A DNA stretch of 64,000 bases from Paracamarosporium sp. OC-R06-R3. Taxonomy: Eukaryota > Ascomycota > Dothideomycetes > Pleosporales > Didymosphaeriaceae. The notes beneath the pieces are model-generated. The model searched no databases, was not told the DNA's origin, and worked only from the letters and a program-made list of their open reading frames with translations. The translations under genes were made by a program, and so were the position numbers. The stretch's first letter is position 1, and every line of letters starts with the position of its first letter. Shown here piece by piece: positions 22,070 through 33,064 of the stretch. The DNA lies in the NCBI GenBank assembly GCA_019828545.1, contig JACVRA010000090.1:1-64000 (forward strand), read 5' to 3'.

Positions 22070-23084
22070 CTACGGCGCCGTCCAGCCCAAACCGTTGGGT
22101 GAGATGTTGAAATTGTTGCTCAGCTGCATGCCCTGGTCATAGAGCCTCTGGATCCTGCTCTTACTGTCGACCAACCACTCGTCGAAGGCAGCAATGTCGC
22201 CAATAGGAATGTGATGGGTGGTTTCATTGATGCGCTTGGCTTCGCGCCACTCTGATTCAAGTTTGAGACAGCCATGCTTGAGCCGGGGAAGAGCCTCGGT
22301 GCGCAAGGAAGACAGCTCGAGCGCATAGCCTTGGTCCCGAGGATCGATAGGGGTGATGAAAGAGCCCTCGCGGGAATAGTCGCACTTCTCTGCGGGCGGA
22401 GCAGCGGAAGGACCAAGACAAATGGGCGAAACGGGATTCGTGCTCTGCGAGGATGCCAGTGACGGAGAGTCTGCCTCAACGTGCGAAGTCTCGGTGAAGA
22501 CTGGCGAAGCGGCATCGGACAGGTCCACGCTGCTAGCATTGCTAGCCGTACGCATCTTGGGTGGTGGCAGAGCATCGAGCTTAGCGATCAACTCATCATC
22601 TTCGAACTTGGGCTTGTGACGATCAATGTCATGCTGTGACGTATGCACGTCGAGTCGCCCGAAGCCTAACAAAGATGATCAGTTTCGGGTCGAGGATGCT
22701 TGTGAGGAACGGGGACGTGCTAGGGGACGTGCTTCGTGAGATCTTCAACTCCGCCGCGTTGTGATGTCAGACCAAAACCAAAGATGCTACCTGTTACTTA
22801 CCGGTCAGCACGGCCGCCCCAGCCCGTTGCAAAGCGGCGAGAGGTGTCTGGATGTCCGAGGGAAGACGCTCCCAGAGATCTTGAGCAATGTACCAGGACT
22901 GTAGGTGGGCGCGATCGTAGGTGAAGGCGTCGCCATCGCGAGGACATAGAGTACGTGGTGATTCCATTTGAGGGGAAGCAAAGGGGGAGGAGGTGAAGCT
23001 CCGGCGGGTAGAAGCACGACGCTCGCGGTACTTGGAGAAGGCGGGATTGTTGTAGACGAGGTTGGGGGAGCTAGGAGCTGTCAT
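22070..23084 (-). CDS. Conserved-looking hypothetical protein, two exons
   Basis: Predicted exons 23084-22802 and 22665-22070 give 292 aa. The intron 22666-22801 (136 nt) has GTAAGT and TTAG and joins ACC-G to GC (LTGFGRLDVH). Residues 1-50 are Ser/Arg-rich (RERRASTRRSFTSSPFASP), then an ordered part (FTYDRAHLQSWYIAQDLWERLPSDIQTPLAALQ, which I quote as two short blocks: FTYDRAHLQSWYIAQ and DLWERLPSDIQ). A Ser-rich linker (130-190) is followed by a C-terminal helical domain (LKHGCLKLESEWREA, AAFDEWLVDSKSRI). I do not recognise the family. Coding is supported by the clean splice and by codon-like composition in both exons. Function is unknown. Confidence 0.65.
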
Positions 23085-24336
23085 GGTGTTTTACAGGGAG
23101 TGTGTTGTAGTCAAACGAGTGTTGGGCAGGAACGGTTTGATACTGCTGTTGCTTGGTGCAGCACGTACAGGAAATGTAGGATGGTATTTGTATTGTAGTG
23201 AAGGAGTGAGGAGTAGTGCCGAGTCCAAGGAAGAGACGTGTTTGGTGAAGGGATCGCGGCGCAAGGTGAGGATCGAGCGCTTGGCAGGCGCGGACAGGCA
23301 GGGGCCAGGGTGTTGACGCTCTATCAGTGCGTAATTCTCGAGCTTTCTACTACGGGCGAGGGGTAAGCAGATGCGGTTTCCTCAATTGCCATATCCACTG
23401 ACGTCGGTTCGGCGTGGTCTGCAGACGAGAGGGTGAGAATCCGATGCCGATTGGGGAGACGGGCTGTCTTGTACTGGTAGAGGAATTGGGCTACCACATG
23501 TGTGCTGCCAGGATATGCCTCTTTTCAAATGAAGGTCGACGAAGCATTGGTGTCCAGCGGCCGGCCTCACGCAACAAGCGAGATGTGCTGGAATAACATG
23601 GACGCCAACGGCGACTAGGCGGATGAAGTCGCAGCAGCCAACGAATGACGACAAACAAAAGCGAAAAGCGAAAAGCTCACGTACCAAAACGGGACAGGCC
23701 GCCAATGCTCGGAAGGAGCCGGCGTGCGAAGCCGGGTTCGGCACCCGCTAGCAGGACCCTGCCCTGTTGCTACTACAGCGTTGGGCGTGCGTTTGCCGTT
23801 TGTCGACCAAGCTTGTGAGCGTAGTCGTGAGCGTAGTCGTGCGCGATGATGGGATGAGGGAGAAAATGCCGTGGCGTGTGATGCGTATACGGACAGACAA
23901 AACGGCGCGACTGATAAAACATGAGGGTGCCTTTTGCGTCTCCACCGCAACCAAAAGACTCCACTATTCCACCCGTCCTTTACCTGGGTTGCTACGTTGC
24001 GCATTAGTGACCACCCACTAGCCTACCGGCTGCCGGGCCTGCGATAACAAGATCATGCGAGATGTTGAAGAGAATCGCGCGGTAACGGGGATAGGAAACA
24101 CGGTTCCATTCTTGATACCTACTGGCCGGTACCCCCAAGTTGCCTAGCCGCACGCTTGAGAGCCATTGCATGGCCCGGCGTTGTTTTCCATAGAACCGCG
24201 TCTCCTGTGTAAGCGTGCTTCAATGCCAATGCAGAGCACCGCAAGCCCATACTCCAAGGACAACCCCCCATGCTTTTCCGTAGTGCGCCATGTATATGTA
24301 TGTACTTGGTCGCAGAGGCGGCATCGCTACAAACAC
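23085..24336. other. Intergenic region
   Basis: About 1.25 kb with no supported gene. The left side is the promoter of the gene at 23084 (minus strand), the right side the 3' flank of the PIN1 gene. Confidence 0.5.
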
Positions 24337-25065
24337 TCATTCCAGCCTAGTGTGCCTTGCAGTTAGCTTTGTTGCTATACGGCCTTCGAAAGGAGAACGC
24401 AAACCTCTGAATCAAATGCACCCCGGATGCTGTCTCAACAATCCCGCTAACCTCACCCTTGTTGAGCCGGAAGGCAGCCTCCTCAAACTCCTTTTGCATG
24501 TCTCCCCGTCCAAAGAAGCCCCTGGCCGACTCTGTCAGTGGAACGTTCAACCGCAGCTTCCTAAAATCACTCACAAGTCTCCGCCCTTCCGCGCACTGCT
24601 GCAGTCCGACTCGGTCATGGCGAGCTCCGAGAGCGATTTTCCATTGGGATCGCTTGGGTCGTTCTCGTATGCCGTGACCTGCTCAAGGTACACCTTTATA
24701 GCCTCGATTGCGTCCTCCTTGGACCGCGTGATGCGCGGCTCCCGCCAACTGGCCGGTCGCCGACTGTCCCGGTGTTTTACAAGCAGATGTGCAGCGCGTA
24801 TCTTGTCGCCTTGGTTTGGGAGATTCGCCGGTGCGACCCCCTGGGAGCTATGGTACTTGGCCATGTACGCCTTCAGCTTGTCGGGATCCGTCCCGGCCGG
24901 TGGCTCCCATCGCGAGTCTTTGGTAGAAGGATGGAAGTAGTAGGGGAGGTTTTTGCTGTTGGAATGACGGATCTCCCAGCCCTTGGGGAGGCCTGTGTCC
25001 AGTCCCGACGACTAACAGTGTCAGTGTCGTGCGCCGTTGCTATGGAGATGCGCTGAACCTACCAT
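24337..25065 (-). CDS. PIN1: Pin1-type peptidyl-prolyl cis-trans isomerase (WW + parvulin)
   Basis: Predicted exons are 25065-25063 (ATG only), 25011-24575, 24521-24405 and 24346-24337, giving 188 aa. The WW domain reads GLPKGWEIRHSNSKN and YYFHPSTKDSRWEPP. The parvulin domain follows: RAAHLLVKHRDSRRPASW, a helix (SKEDAIEAIKVYLEQV), SDCSSARKGGDLG, FFGRGDMQKEFEEAAF and VETASGVHLIQR. These include the catalytic His, Cys/Ser-Asp-type and His positions and the basic phosphate-binding loop. The enzyme isomerises pSer/pThr-Pro bonds, including in the RNA polymerase II C-terminal domain. The last 10-nt exon gives the family-typical ending RLE; its donor (GTTTGC) is weak. Intron 1 has GTAGGT, CTGAC and TTAG. 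It is head-to-head with RPB9, another Pol II-linked gene, 455 bp apart. Confidence 0.85.
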
Positions 25066-25520
25066 TATTGAAGTGCAGCGTTTGCGTGTGTGGAAAAACC
25101 AATAAGGAAGTCCAGCACGTCAGGCCTGTTTAGAGTTCGTGCAATAGGTGATGCAGAGGCTGCGGTGTGCAGAAGCTTGCAGGGCGGAGGCGCTGAACTG
25201 CCGGCTAGGACGATCGCTGCGAGCTCTTGACGCGGGGGAGCATTGGTTTGTGCACCGTCCCACCAACAAAGCAAGCACCGCGCCCGGCCCGCTCTGCGCC
25301 ACCGCCTGAGTCAGCCTTCGAGGCACCACACCGGCCGACATCATGTTTCACCACTCTGTTCCGCGATAGCTGCAAACGTCTGCTACCTCCCGCTACACGA
25401 TCGCCTGGTTCTCGCCCATCGACACACCGCAGTAATCGCGGCAGAAGGTAGAACTAGCACACACGAACGCGCGACCTTCCCACCTTGACCCTACGAAAAA
25501 TACCACACGAGCCATTCACC
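25066..25520. promoter_or_regulatory. Divergent promoter PIN1 / RPB9
   Basis: 455 bp lie between the two start codons. No TATA box is seen. Both products act on transcription, so shared control is plausible but unproven. Confidence 0.45.
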
Positions 25521-26275
25521 ATGTCGTCCCCTGCTGCGGAACAGAACCAGGAGACAGACGAGAACAAGAAGATCCTCTTCCGCTTCTGCTCTGAATGGTA
25601 AGCTGCATCCGCAAGGCGTGCACAACTGCTAACCCTCACAGCTCCAACCTGCTATTCCCGCGCGAAGACAAAGCCGAGAGCAAGCTGCTTTTCGCCTGCC
25701 GCACATGCTCCTTCTCCGAGGAAGCTCCCTCCGCATGCGTCATGCGTAACGAAATCGCATCGTCTGCCGGCGACACGGCCGGTGTCACTGCGGATATTGG
25801 ACAGGATCCTACGGTTGGTCTTGCCCGCTCCTTTTCACGCGCCAGCCTCATGGAGCTGGACGGCTTTCCGAATTTCTGCACCATGTGCGGGCAGGATATA
25901 GTCTGCGTGGACTGTGGCGAGGAGAGCGCGCCGGGCCTCGTTCTCGAAGCAGAGGATGAGCACTCGTTGCATACAAACATCCAGAGAGGGGACGGCGAGC
26001 ATTCCTCGAAGAAATGAGCACAGTCGCGCGTTGCGTTCGTCGCTTGCCTGCTCCTCTTTGAGCCTGCTTGCTGACTCTTGTCGCATCTAGTTGCCTCGCA
26101 TCAAGGATAGAGCCTGCCCCTCGTGCGGCGAGCAGGACATCGTCTACTTCCAGTCCCAGCAGCGAACCACACACACCGGCATGGTAAGCTTGATCCCTTC
26201 TGTGTGTCGGCTGTACTCATGCATTGGCAGAAACTCTATTACGTGTGCACCCAGTGCAGTCATGTGTGGCAGTAG
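25521..26275 (+). CDS. RPB9: RNA polymerase II subunit RPB9
   Basis: Predicted exons 25521-25597, 25642-25813, 26091-26183 and 26231-26275 give 128 aa. The first zinc ribbon is FRFCSEC plus CRTC, the second CPSCGEQDIVYFQSQQRTTH plus CTQCSHVWQ. The linker DIGQDPT-LPR is family-typical and sets the phase of intron 2. Introns 1 and 3 are 44 and 47 nt with good signals. Intron 2 is unusually long here (277 nt) with a weaker GTTGGT donor and a CTGAC...TCTAG end; its first 204 nt stay open in frame. RPB9 sits at the jaw of Pol II and supports start-site choice, elongation with TFIIS and fidelity. Length agrees with the family (about 120 aa). Confidence 0.9.
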
Positions 26276-26491
26276 GAGGATTTTGTTTCATGCCCTCTAC
26301 GGGCGATAGAATTCAGCATTGGGTTGGAGTTTAGTGTCTTTTTCTCTATGAACGGTGTCCGGAATGGTATCTTATACCCAGCGATATTGTACAATGGCAT
26401 ATACATGTTTTGTACAGCAGCTCCAGCAGCTATATCCCCTTACTCCTGAAAATGCAATGTCTCTTTCAAATCCAACGTCTTCCACCCGTTC

Positions 26492-27007
26492 CTACACATG
26501 CATCGGGGCCAACGAAAGAATCTTTGACCATTGTTTTTGCCTGAGTTCTGCCGCCACGACGCCGCTCACTCGCGATCCGATGGGCTCGCCGGCCTTGTTG
26601 ATGAGCACGCACGCGTTGTCGTCGAACTTGACGACGCTGCCGTCCGGTCTCTGCCACTTCTTCGCCGTCCGCACCACTACCGCGTGCCGTACATCTCCGC
26701 GTCGCACCTTGTTCGCTGCGCTGATGGAGACGCTGTTGCCCGTTTCGGGGCCAAAGTTTCGCTGCTTCTTCACGACCACGACTATCCGGTCGCCTGCTCC
26801 TATTAACATTCTCGTCCCACCGAAACGCTGGCCAGCTCACGTACCGACTTTGGCGGGGCGCTTCGAGCGCAGGACGTTGACGCACTCGACTATGGCGGCG
26901 CCCGAGTTGTCGATGCAATTAATGAGGGTCTAGATTGCGCTGAGTGAGTTGAGTGGCTTTGGGCTGACGGGGGGCTGGGTCGCCTGCCGTACCTTGAGCT
27001 GGATCAT
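26492..27007 (-). CDS. MRPL38: Mitochondrial ribosomal protein uL14m
   Basis: Predicted exons 27007-26993 (15 nt), 26929-26845 and 26799-26492 give 135 aa. Introns are 63 and 45 nt. The joined N terminus [16 protein letters not shown] and VECVNVL is the hallmark of the L14 family, followed by [12 protein letters not shown] and [22 protein letters not shown]. The C-terminal part ([19 protein letters not shown]) matches L14 too. In fungi the mitochondrial version is nuclear-encoded and short, often without a clear presequence, as here. It binds at the subunit interface of the mitoribosome. It is convergent with RPB9 (216 bp between stops) and head-to-head with SET9. Confidence 0.88.
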
Positions 27008-27557
27008 GGTGCGGCCCTGTTTCGTCGCACAACTTTTTTCCCTTCCTGCGACGTCGCGACGCGGATGCTGGCAGTGCTGCTGGTGATGATAGTCGACGTC
27101 TCAGTTTGCAGTGAGGTGGACCTCATCGCCCAGGATTCCGCGCGTCCGAGCGCCTCCTCGCTTGGTCCCGCCGTCGCTCTCCGCGCTTGTCCTCCAGCCG
27201 ATGCAGCCGCAAGGGTCAAAGGCCAGGCCGCGTTTGCGCTGATCCACCCAGCCTCAAGTCTCACACCGTCTTGCGCTTGCGCGATTTGCGGCTCGCGTGG
27301 TCCAGGACACTGTCGCTCTCTCCTTTCCTTTGCGCCTTCTTCGCGCTCACTACGGTCGCTCCTTCCGTTTGCGCGCATTCCTATTGCGACCAAGTGAACA
27401 GCACACACGGAGAAACTCGGGCCTCGCTCTCTACGAATACGTCACCCAACAGCCCCTATCACTCCACCAAAACTGCGTGATAACTGCGGCACAGCGCGCC
27501 CGACGCTCTCTTGGTTGCACTGCTCTCTTTACCGCCGGATCTGACCTTTGCGCAAAC
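27008..27557. promoter_or_regulatory. Divergent promoter uL14m / SET9
   Basis: 550 bp between the two ATGs. It is rich in GC with pyrimidine tracts and no TATA box. No gene is seen inside. Confidence 0.45.
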
Positions 27558-29646
27558 ATGGCTCCGAAAGAGACGGCCAAAAAGGGCGCACTGACGCTCG
27601 AGAAGCTGGCACTGTACGACGACGTACTAACGGACGCGCTCGTCGACAAGGTAATCTTATCCTTCGCGCATGTGCCGGCGCGAGTCGCCGAGCTGTGGGG
27701 AGTGCTTTCGCTAACTCGCGCGTCTGCAGGTCTACTACTGGACCACTATCAGGAAGAACCGCGGCGGTCGCTTTTCGGGATCGAGAGGCTTGAACGAGGA
27801 GGAAATCGCCAACATTCTGCGGGAACATGTTATTGTCGACAAGAACCTCGCCGAGGCTATGCAGCGTCTCGTACAGCTGCCGGGTCTGAAAAAGTTCCTC
27901 GCGACATTGAAGGATGAGACGGAGAGAGAGCACTTTAAGAGGCACTTGCGCAGATATGTTTCTATATATTTGCCAGATTGCCCTTTTGAAGTGACTACAA
28001 CGAACCGCTATACCATCACGGAACACGAGGCATCCATCACCGCTCGTCGGGACATCCAGCCGCGCGAGGAGATTAAATACCTTACCGGAGTGCAGGTCGC
28101 TATGACCGAGGAGCAAGAGAAGAGCTTGGAAATGGCACGCAAAGACTTTAGTCTCGTCATCTCGGCACGCAAGAAGACCCGCTCTTTGTTTCTTGGCCCA
28201 GCGCGTTTCGCCAACCATGACTGCGACGCAAACGCCAGGCTATCGACCAAAGGTTATGACGGCATGCAGATTGTTGCAGTGAAACCAATCAAGGAAGGCG
28301 AGGAGATCACAGTATCGTATGGCGAGGATTATTTCGGGATCGACAACGAAGAATGCTTGTGCCACAGCTGCGAAGACCGAATGATCCATGGATGGGCACC
28401 CTTCCGACCAATCGAAGACAGCAGCGAGGATGAAGATGAAGACGAAGAAGAGGAGGGGAACAATGAGAAAACCTTATCCAACGAAAATGAAGTAAGCCCA
28501 TACTCGCTTCGACAGAAGCGCAAGCACGAAGAGACCAGCGACGCTACCGAACACGAAACAACACCTCCATCCAAGCGTCGGAAATCAGAAATCAAGATCA
28601 AACTGAGTTCCCCCACGCGGCGGCAAGCACCTGTGATCGCAACATCGCAAGAATCGACTCTGAAGAAATCAGCCAGCACTTCTTGTCTACGACACGAGCT
28701 GCCCGTCTCCAGCATCGAAGATCCGGCTGTTAACCTCCCACCAATATCACGAAATATCCGCACTCAGCAGCGCGACAGTCTATTCAACATCATTCTCAAC
28801 GACGCTGACGACTCATCTCGGCATACGACGCCCCATTCTTCTGCAGATGTTGCTTCACCAAAATCAACACAGTCTACCGATGCTACTTCAGTAGATGATG
28901 ATCAACCCATGACTGGTCTAGATAACCCAAAGATCAAAGTTGATCCCGACATAATTCGCGAGAAGCCAGCTCTGGGTGTAGCTATTGTCAAAGATGAAGT
29001 AACAACGGTAAATACTCCTTGGTCCTCACTCTTCGCCGACGATACCACGTCTGAGCTGAGTGACCTTTCTGACAACTTGGATCTTGACGACGTGCTACAG
29101 CAAATCGTCAAGCGAAAACGACCGAAACTGCCTTTGATACCTCGCAACACCCGATCAAGCTCGCGTAACATGATGCATAACCGCGTTGGAACACCTGTCA
29201 TTGATCAACAACCTGAAGAAGGTATGGTGGAAAACAAGCGGAAACCGGGTGATTATATGACGTCCAAATCCCGCTTATCGGGCAAGGACAGCAAGTGGGT
29301 CGAATGTCAGACATGCGACGACCAATTTGTGCAAGAAGACAGCCATCGAGGGACACGTAAGGAGTGTCCACGATGCGAGCGCCATTCGAAGCTCTACGGT
29401 TATCCCTGGCCCAAGACGGACAAAGAAGGCAAGCACGATACCGAAGAGCGCGTACTCGATCACCGGACCATTCACCGCTTCGTTGACCCAGAGGAAGAGA
29501 AAGAGCTCAAGAAGGAGAAGCCGAAGCGCAGGTTCAAAGAGGAGATCATGGAGCGGTTTTCAACACCGCGATCGACTCGTGACTCGTCGATGAGCATGGA
29601 GGTTGAGAGTGGCCGAAAGAGGCGGCGGACGAGGCAAACAATGTAA
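27558..29646 (+). CDS. SET9: Histone H4-K20 methyltransferase SET9
   Basis: Exons 27558-27650 and 27730-29646 give 669 aa. The 79-nt intron (GTAATC, CTAAC, CTGCAG) joins LVDK to VYYWTTIRKN. The SET domain occupies about residues 120-250 with RRDIQPREEIKYLTG, GPARFANHDCDANA (substrate/cofactor NHxC core) and ITVSYGEDYFG. The post-SET-like zinc site is CLCHSC. The following 250 residues are acidic and Ser-rich and probably disordered. A second Cys cluster near residue 560 (ECQTCDDQF and CPRCERH) could form another zinc site. The C terminus is basic (GRKRRRTRQ). SUV420/SET9 enzymes methylate H4 lysine 20 and support DNA damage signalling. Confidence 0.9.
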
Positions 29647-31348
29647 AAAAGGAAAGGACAAGTAGGGGTGTCCCCTTACGACGATATATGAGATACTTCA
29701 ACAGCATGTATTCACCGACACTATATTTACGAGGCTTTCGACGTAGGCGAAAGCTATTGGACACTACGTCCTTTTGCTCTGCAAAGGACGGCCGTTGCAG
29801 TGTCCTGTGCTGCACATTGTAGCCAACGCAACGGCCAATGAAAATCAGCCTTTTCAACTATGGCTACGAATGCCACACATGAATTCAAGCATCAAGCATA
29901 CACTTTGAACGCTGAAGGGGAGTTGGATCAGCACGAGCATAGACTTTGCACCTTGATGGAGAGCATTGGACCCTGCATTTGCCCTTGCACTAGTTATCTT
30001 ATTCTTTTCCTACAATCTAGCTTTTCTGACATTGCATTGTACTATAGCATGGGTGTTCCGAAGTGGAGGTAGCATTGGTAGCCTCTGGGTTAATTTTCAC
30101 GTGTATAATGTTGTGCTATATAGCAGCATCTCTGTGGGAACGTGAAGTGAGGCGTGGAAATGCGGGCTTTGGTGCATGTAGACGGTTGTGGGGTTAGTGA
30201 TGAGATTTTGGTGTGGATGCGTGGGGGTGAGAGGGTACTAAGAGGAAACGTCGTGTAGGGTAATATATCGTGAGGATGAGTTGAGTTGTAGAAGTGTGTG
30301 TGTTTGAGTACTTGTTCTTCGTGACGCGGAGAAAACATCGTAGGGCAGCACTTGCTTGGAATGCCCACGATTTCCAAATATCTACTGCAAGTGTCTAGGG
30401 CGGGCAGTATTCGTTCGACATAAACGTACTTGCGTGAGAGGCAATGTTACTCACGATATTTGCCGACGCATGCATACAGGGGAAGGTTTGAACGACCAGT
30501 CAGATCTATTTTGCATTGGCCAAGGAAATCGGCAGATCTTCCTGCTTACCAAATCTACTGGTTTTTCACCTGGATCTGTCTTCATGCGTGTTTTACGCTT
30601 TCCAAAGTGGATGGCGAAGGATTCGCAGAAGCTTCCGAAAAGGGTTCGTCTGTTTGGCAGAGCGCCGACGCGGCGAAACGAAGCGCTGTGACGGCTCGTC
30701 AGCTTGTCTGATATATAAAGAGGTTTGTCGGTCCTCTCTTTTAGTGTTTCCCTTGGCTTCGCGCGTCTTTTGAGAGCATCTACTGCGAACTGTTGTCCTC
30801 AAGCTGAGGAGGCCCTTCTTCGTCACGTGTCTGCACTAACCGGATTTTCCAGGTGTCACGTTTCTTTCAATGTTCCCTATCATTCATCGCCGCGCTTTTT
30901 CATCTTGACATCCATCATCTTTGCATTCTTCTTTTCCCTTTTCTCTTGTCAAATTCAAGATTTCAAGTTCTTCCTCATTTCGTCACGGGTGGGAACGGTC
31001 GTCAGGATGCATGCTTCCTGTGGCTCCGCAGCCGAGCTTTCGAAACATGCAAAAGCAAACAAGAATAGAAGTCCGAGGAGGGTGGCATCAGTGGCAGGTG
31101 GCTAAGAGAGCTGTCAAACCGTGCGATTGGCCGCCGTTGAACATGGCGCGCTCCTTGGCCGCTGAGGGCCGTTAGCGTCACCCGTTGCCAGGCTAATTCG
31201 GTCCTTCTCCTCATCGTAGACAGTATCAGGCATCGAACGGCTCATAGACGTATCTTACTTTCCTTCGGACGATATCAGAAGTGCCGTCAGTGCAGCGAGA
31301 CGACTCCAGCAGGTTCTACAGCAATCTTAGCAGGTCAGAAATAGCCCA
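29647..31348. other. Long intergenic region
   Basis: About 1.7 kb. No gene is supported. A TATA box at 30711 and a pyrimidine-rich stretch after it suggest that the long 5' leader of the Zn2Cys6 gene begins near 30740. Confidence 0.45.
30711..30718 (+). promoter_or_regulatory. TATA box, probable promoter of the gene at 31349
   Basis: ATATATAAAG at 30711-30720 is followed by C/T-rich DNA. A CACGTG lies near 30825. If used, the leader would be about 600 nt and contain upstream ATGs. An unseen leader intron is possible. Confidence 0.35.
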
Positions 31349-32974
31349 ATGCCAAAGCGTTCGACAGGCTGTTTCGAGTGCCGGAAACGAAAAGTCCGCT
31401 GCGACGAGGCGAAGCCGGAGTGCAATACCTGTCTTCGACGAGGCACAAAATGTCCCGGATATCGACCGCTTCAGTCGTTCATTTTGCACAAATTCGAAGA
31501 CCAGAATGAGAGGCCTTCGATCATCAAGGAAGATGACAACCGCTACAGGTATGCGAACCAGAGGGCTCAGGAGGAGGAACCGGCATCAGCAAATTCAGAG
31601 CAAGGGGTAGTCGGGTTCTTGCGACCACCAGATCGAAGACCATCCGATGCCCCTATTGTGCGACAAGTCAGTCCTATCGCGATCGAGCGTGTACAGCACG
31701 TTGGAGAGTTGATATGGCTATACCTACCCAGATCCGACCCCCACACGTTACCTCCTCCCTCGGCTCTGATGCTCACGCTACCGCAACTCCCTGCCAGGAG
31801 CGATGTCCTTTTGGCCGCCGTCGACGCATTATCGGCGGCGCAACTTGCTGTTGCCAATCGAAATTACCCTTTAATCAATAGATCGCGATCGCTCTACGGA
31901 ACTGCGCTTTCGAAGATGATGAACACGATTCAGTATCCGGATCGTGCGGTAGAAGATGAAACGCTTTTAGCGACTTACTTACTTACACTATATGAAGTAG
32001 GTGGCTTTATTCGTGCATGGCAAATCTTGAATCTAACCGTCGACATAGGTGTTCGTAGGCATTTCAAGCGGACATGGCTTCTTCTATCACGTGCAGGGTC
32101 TGCTGCATCTCCTCAAGCAACGCGGCCCGAAATCCTTCGGCAATCGGCTCAACATGCAGATATTCCATGCGATACGGTATAACTCTGTATGACTCCACTG
32201 TTTTTATCATAAAAGCCAACGTTAACCAGAACTATCCAGCTAAGCATAGGTTATCACGTTCGCAAAGGGTCAATGCTCGACACAGACGAATGGATGGCCG
32301 TGACGGCCAAAGCCGCCAAGGTCGATCCCTACGTTGCACTCATAGACATCTGCATCCGCATACCACGATTATTGGAAAGAAGCGACAAGCTCGTCGCAGG
32401 TGATCAAGAAGCCGTGAACAAGCTCATTGAAGATTCACTCTCGCTTGCCACGCAGGCGAAACAGTGGTTTGCCAACTTCGAGAAGCATGGCCCCAGATAC
32501 ACCACAGTCGATGTTTCTGAATTTGAAGGCTTCCCGGAAATATGTTCTGACCGCACGTTCGACTACGCTTTCAACTTCTACGCCTTCGGTGCCGGCATCT
32601 GCTACATGATCTACTGGATGAGCATGCTCATCATGCAGTCCAACACTTTCAAGCTCCTCCGTCAACACAGGCAGCTCGAGCTGAAAGATCTTTATATATG
32701 GGACCAAGAGCTCGGCAGCTATGCTGACTGCAGTTGCCGAAGCGTGCCGTACAATTGCCGCACGGAGGTCGGATATGTGGGCAGATTTGGCAGCTTGACG
32801 CCGCTGGTGGTAGCAAGGAAGTACTTCGAGGCGAAAAAGATGGAAAAGGAGATTGGGTGGTGTGAGAAGGTGTATCAGAATGCGAGGATTCCTGGTTTGT
32901 ACTCGACGCCTATTCCTATGGAGCCGTTGAAGAGTATGCAAAGGCTTGTGCAGCATAGCGATCGGTATATCTAG
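31349..32974 (+). CDS. Zn2Cys6 transcription factor
   Basis: Exons 31349-31996, 32049-32176 and 32245-32974 give 501 aa. Introns are 52 and 68 nt; the second ends in CTAAG because the nearer CCAG would put a stop in frame. The binuclear cluster is at residues 8-36: C-FE-C-RKRKVR-C-DEAKPE-C-NT-C-LRRGTK-C. A linker and the fungal factor middle region follow (LLAAVDALSAAQLA, LLATYLLTLYEVFVGISSGH quoted in part), which is typical for this class. The C-terminal part continues the same helical domain. It lacks a clear acidic activation tail. Target genes cannot be read from sequence; the adjacent kinase-like gene is on the opposite strand. Confidence 0.82.
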
Positions 32975-33064
32975 ATATTAGCAACGAGAATATTTAGTTC
33001 TTGGAAACTGCAACTTTACGTACGCATATTTTCTAAATCTACCAGTGCAACACATCACGAGCAT

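Noticed and set aside
25814..26017. Treating the open part of RPB9 intron 2 as a normal exon
   Set aside because: The family sequence DPT-LPR needs direct joining of 25813 to 26091. I keep it only as a finding.
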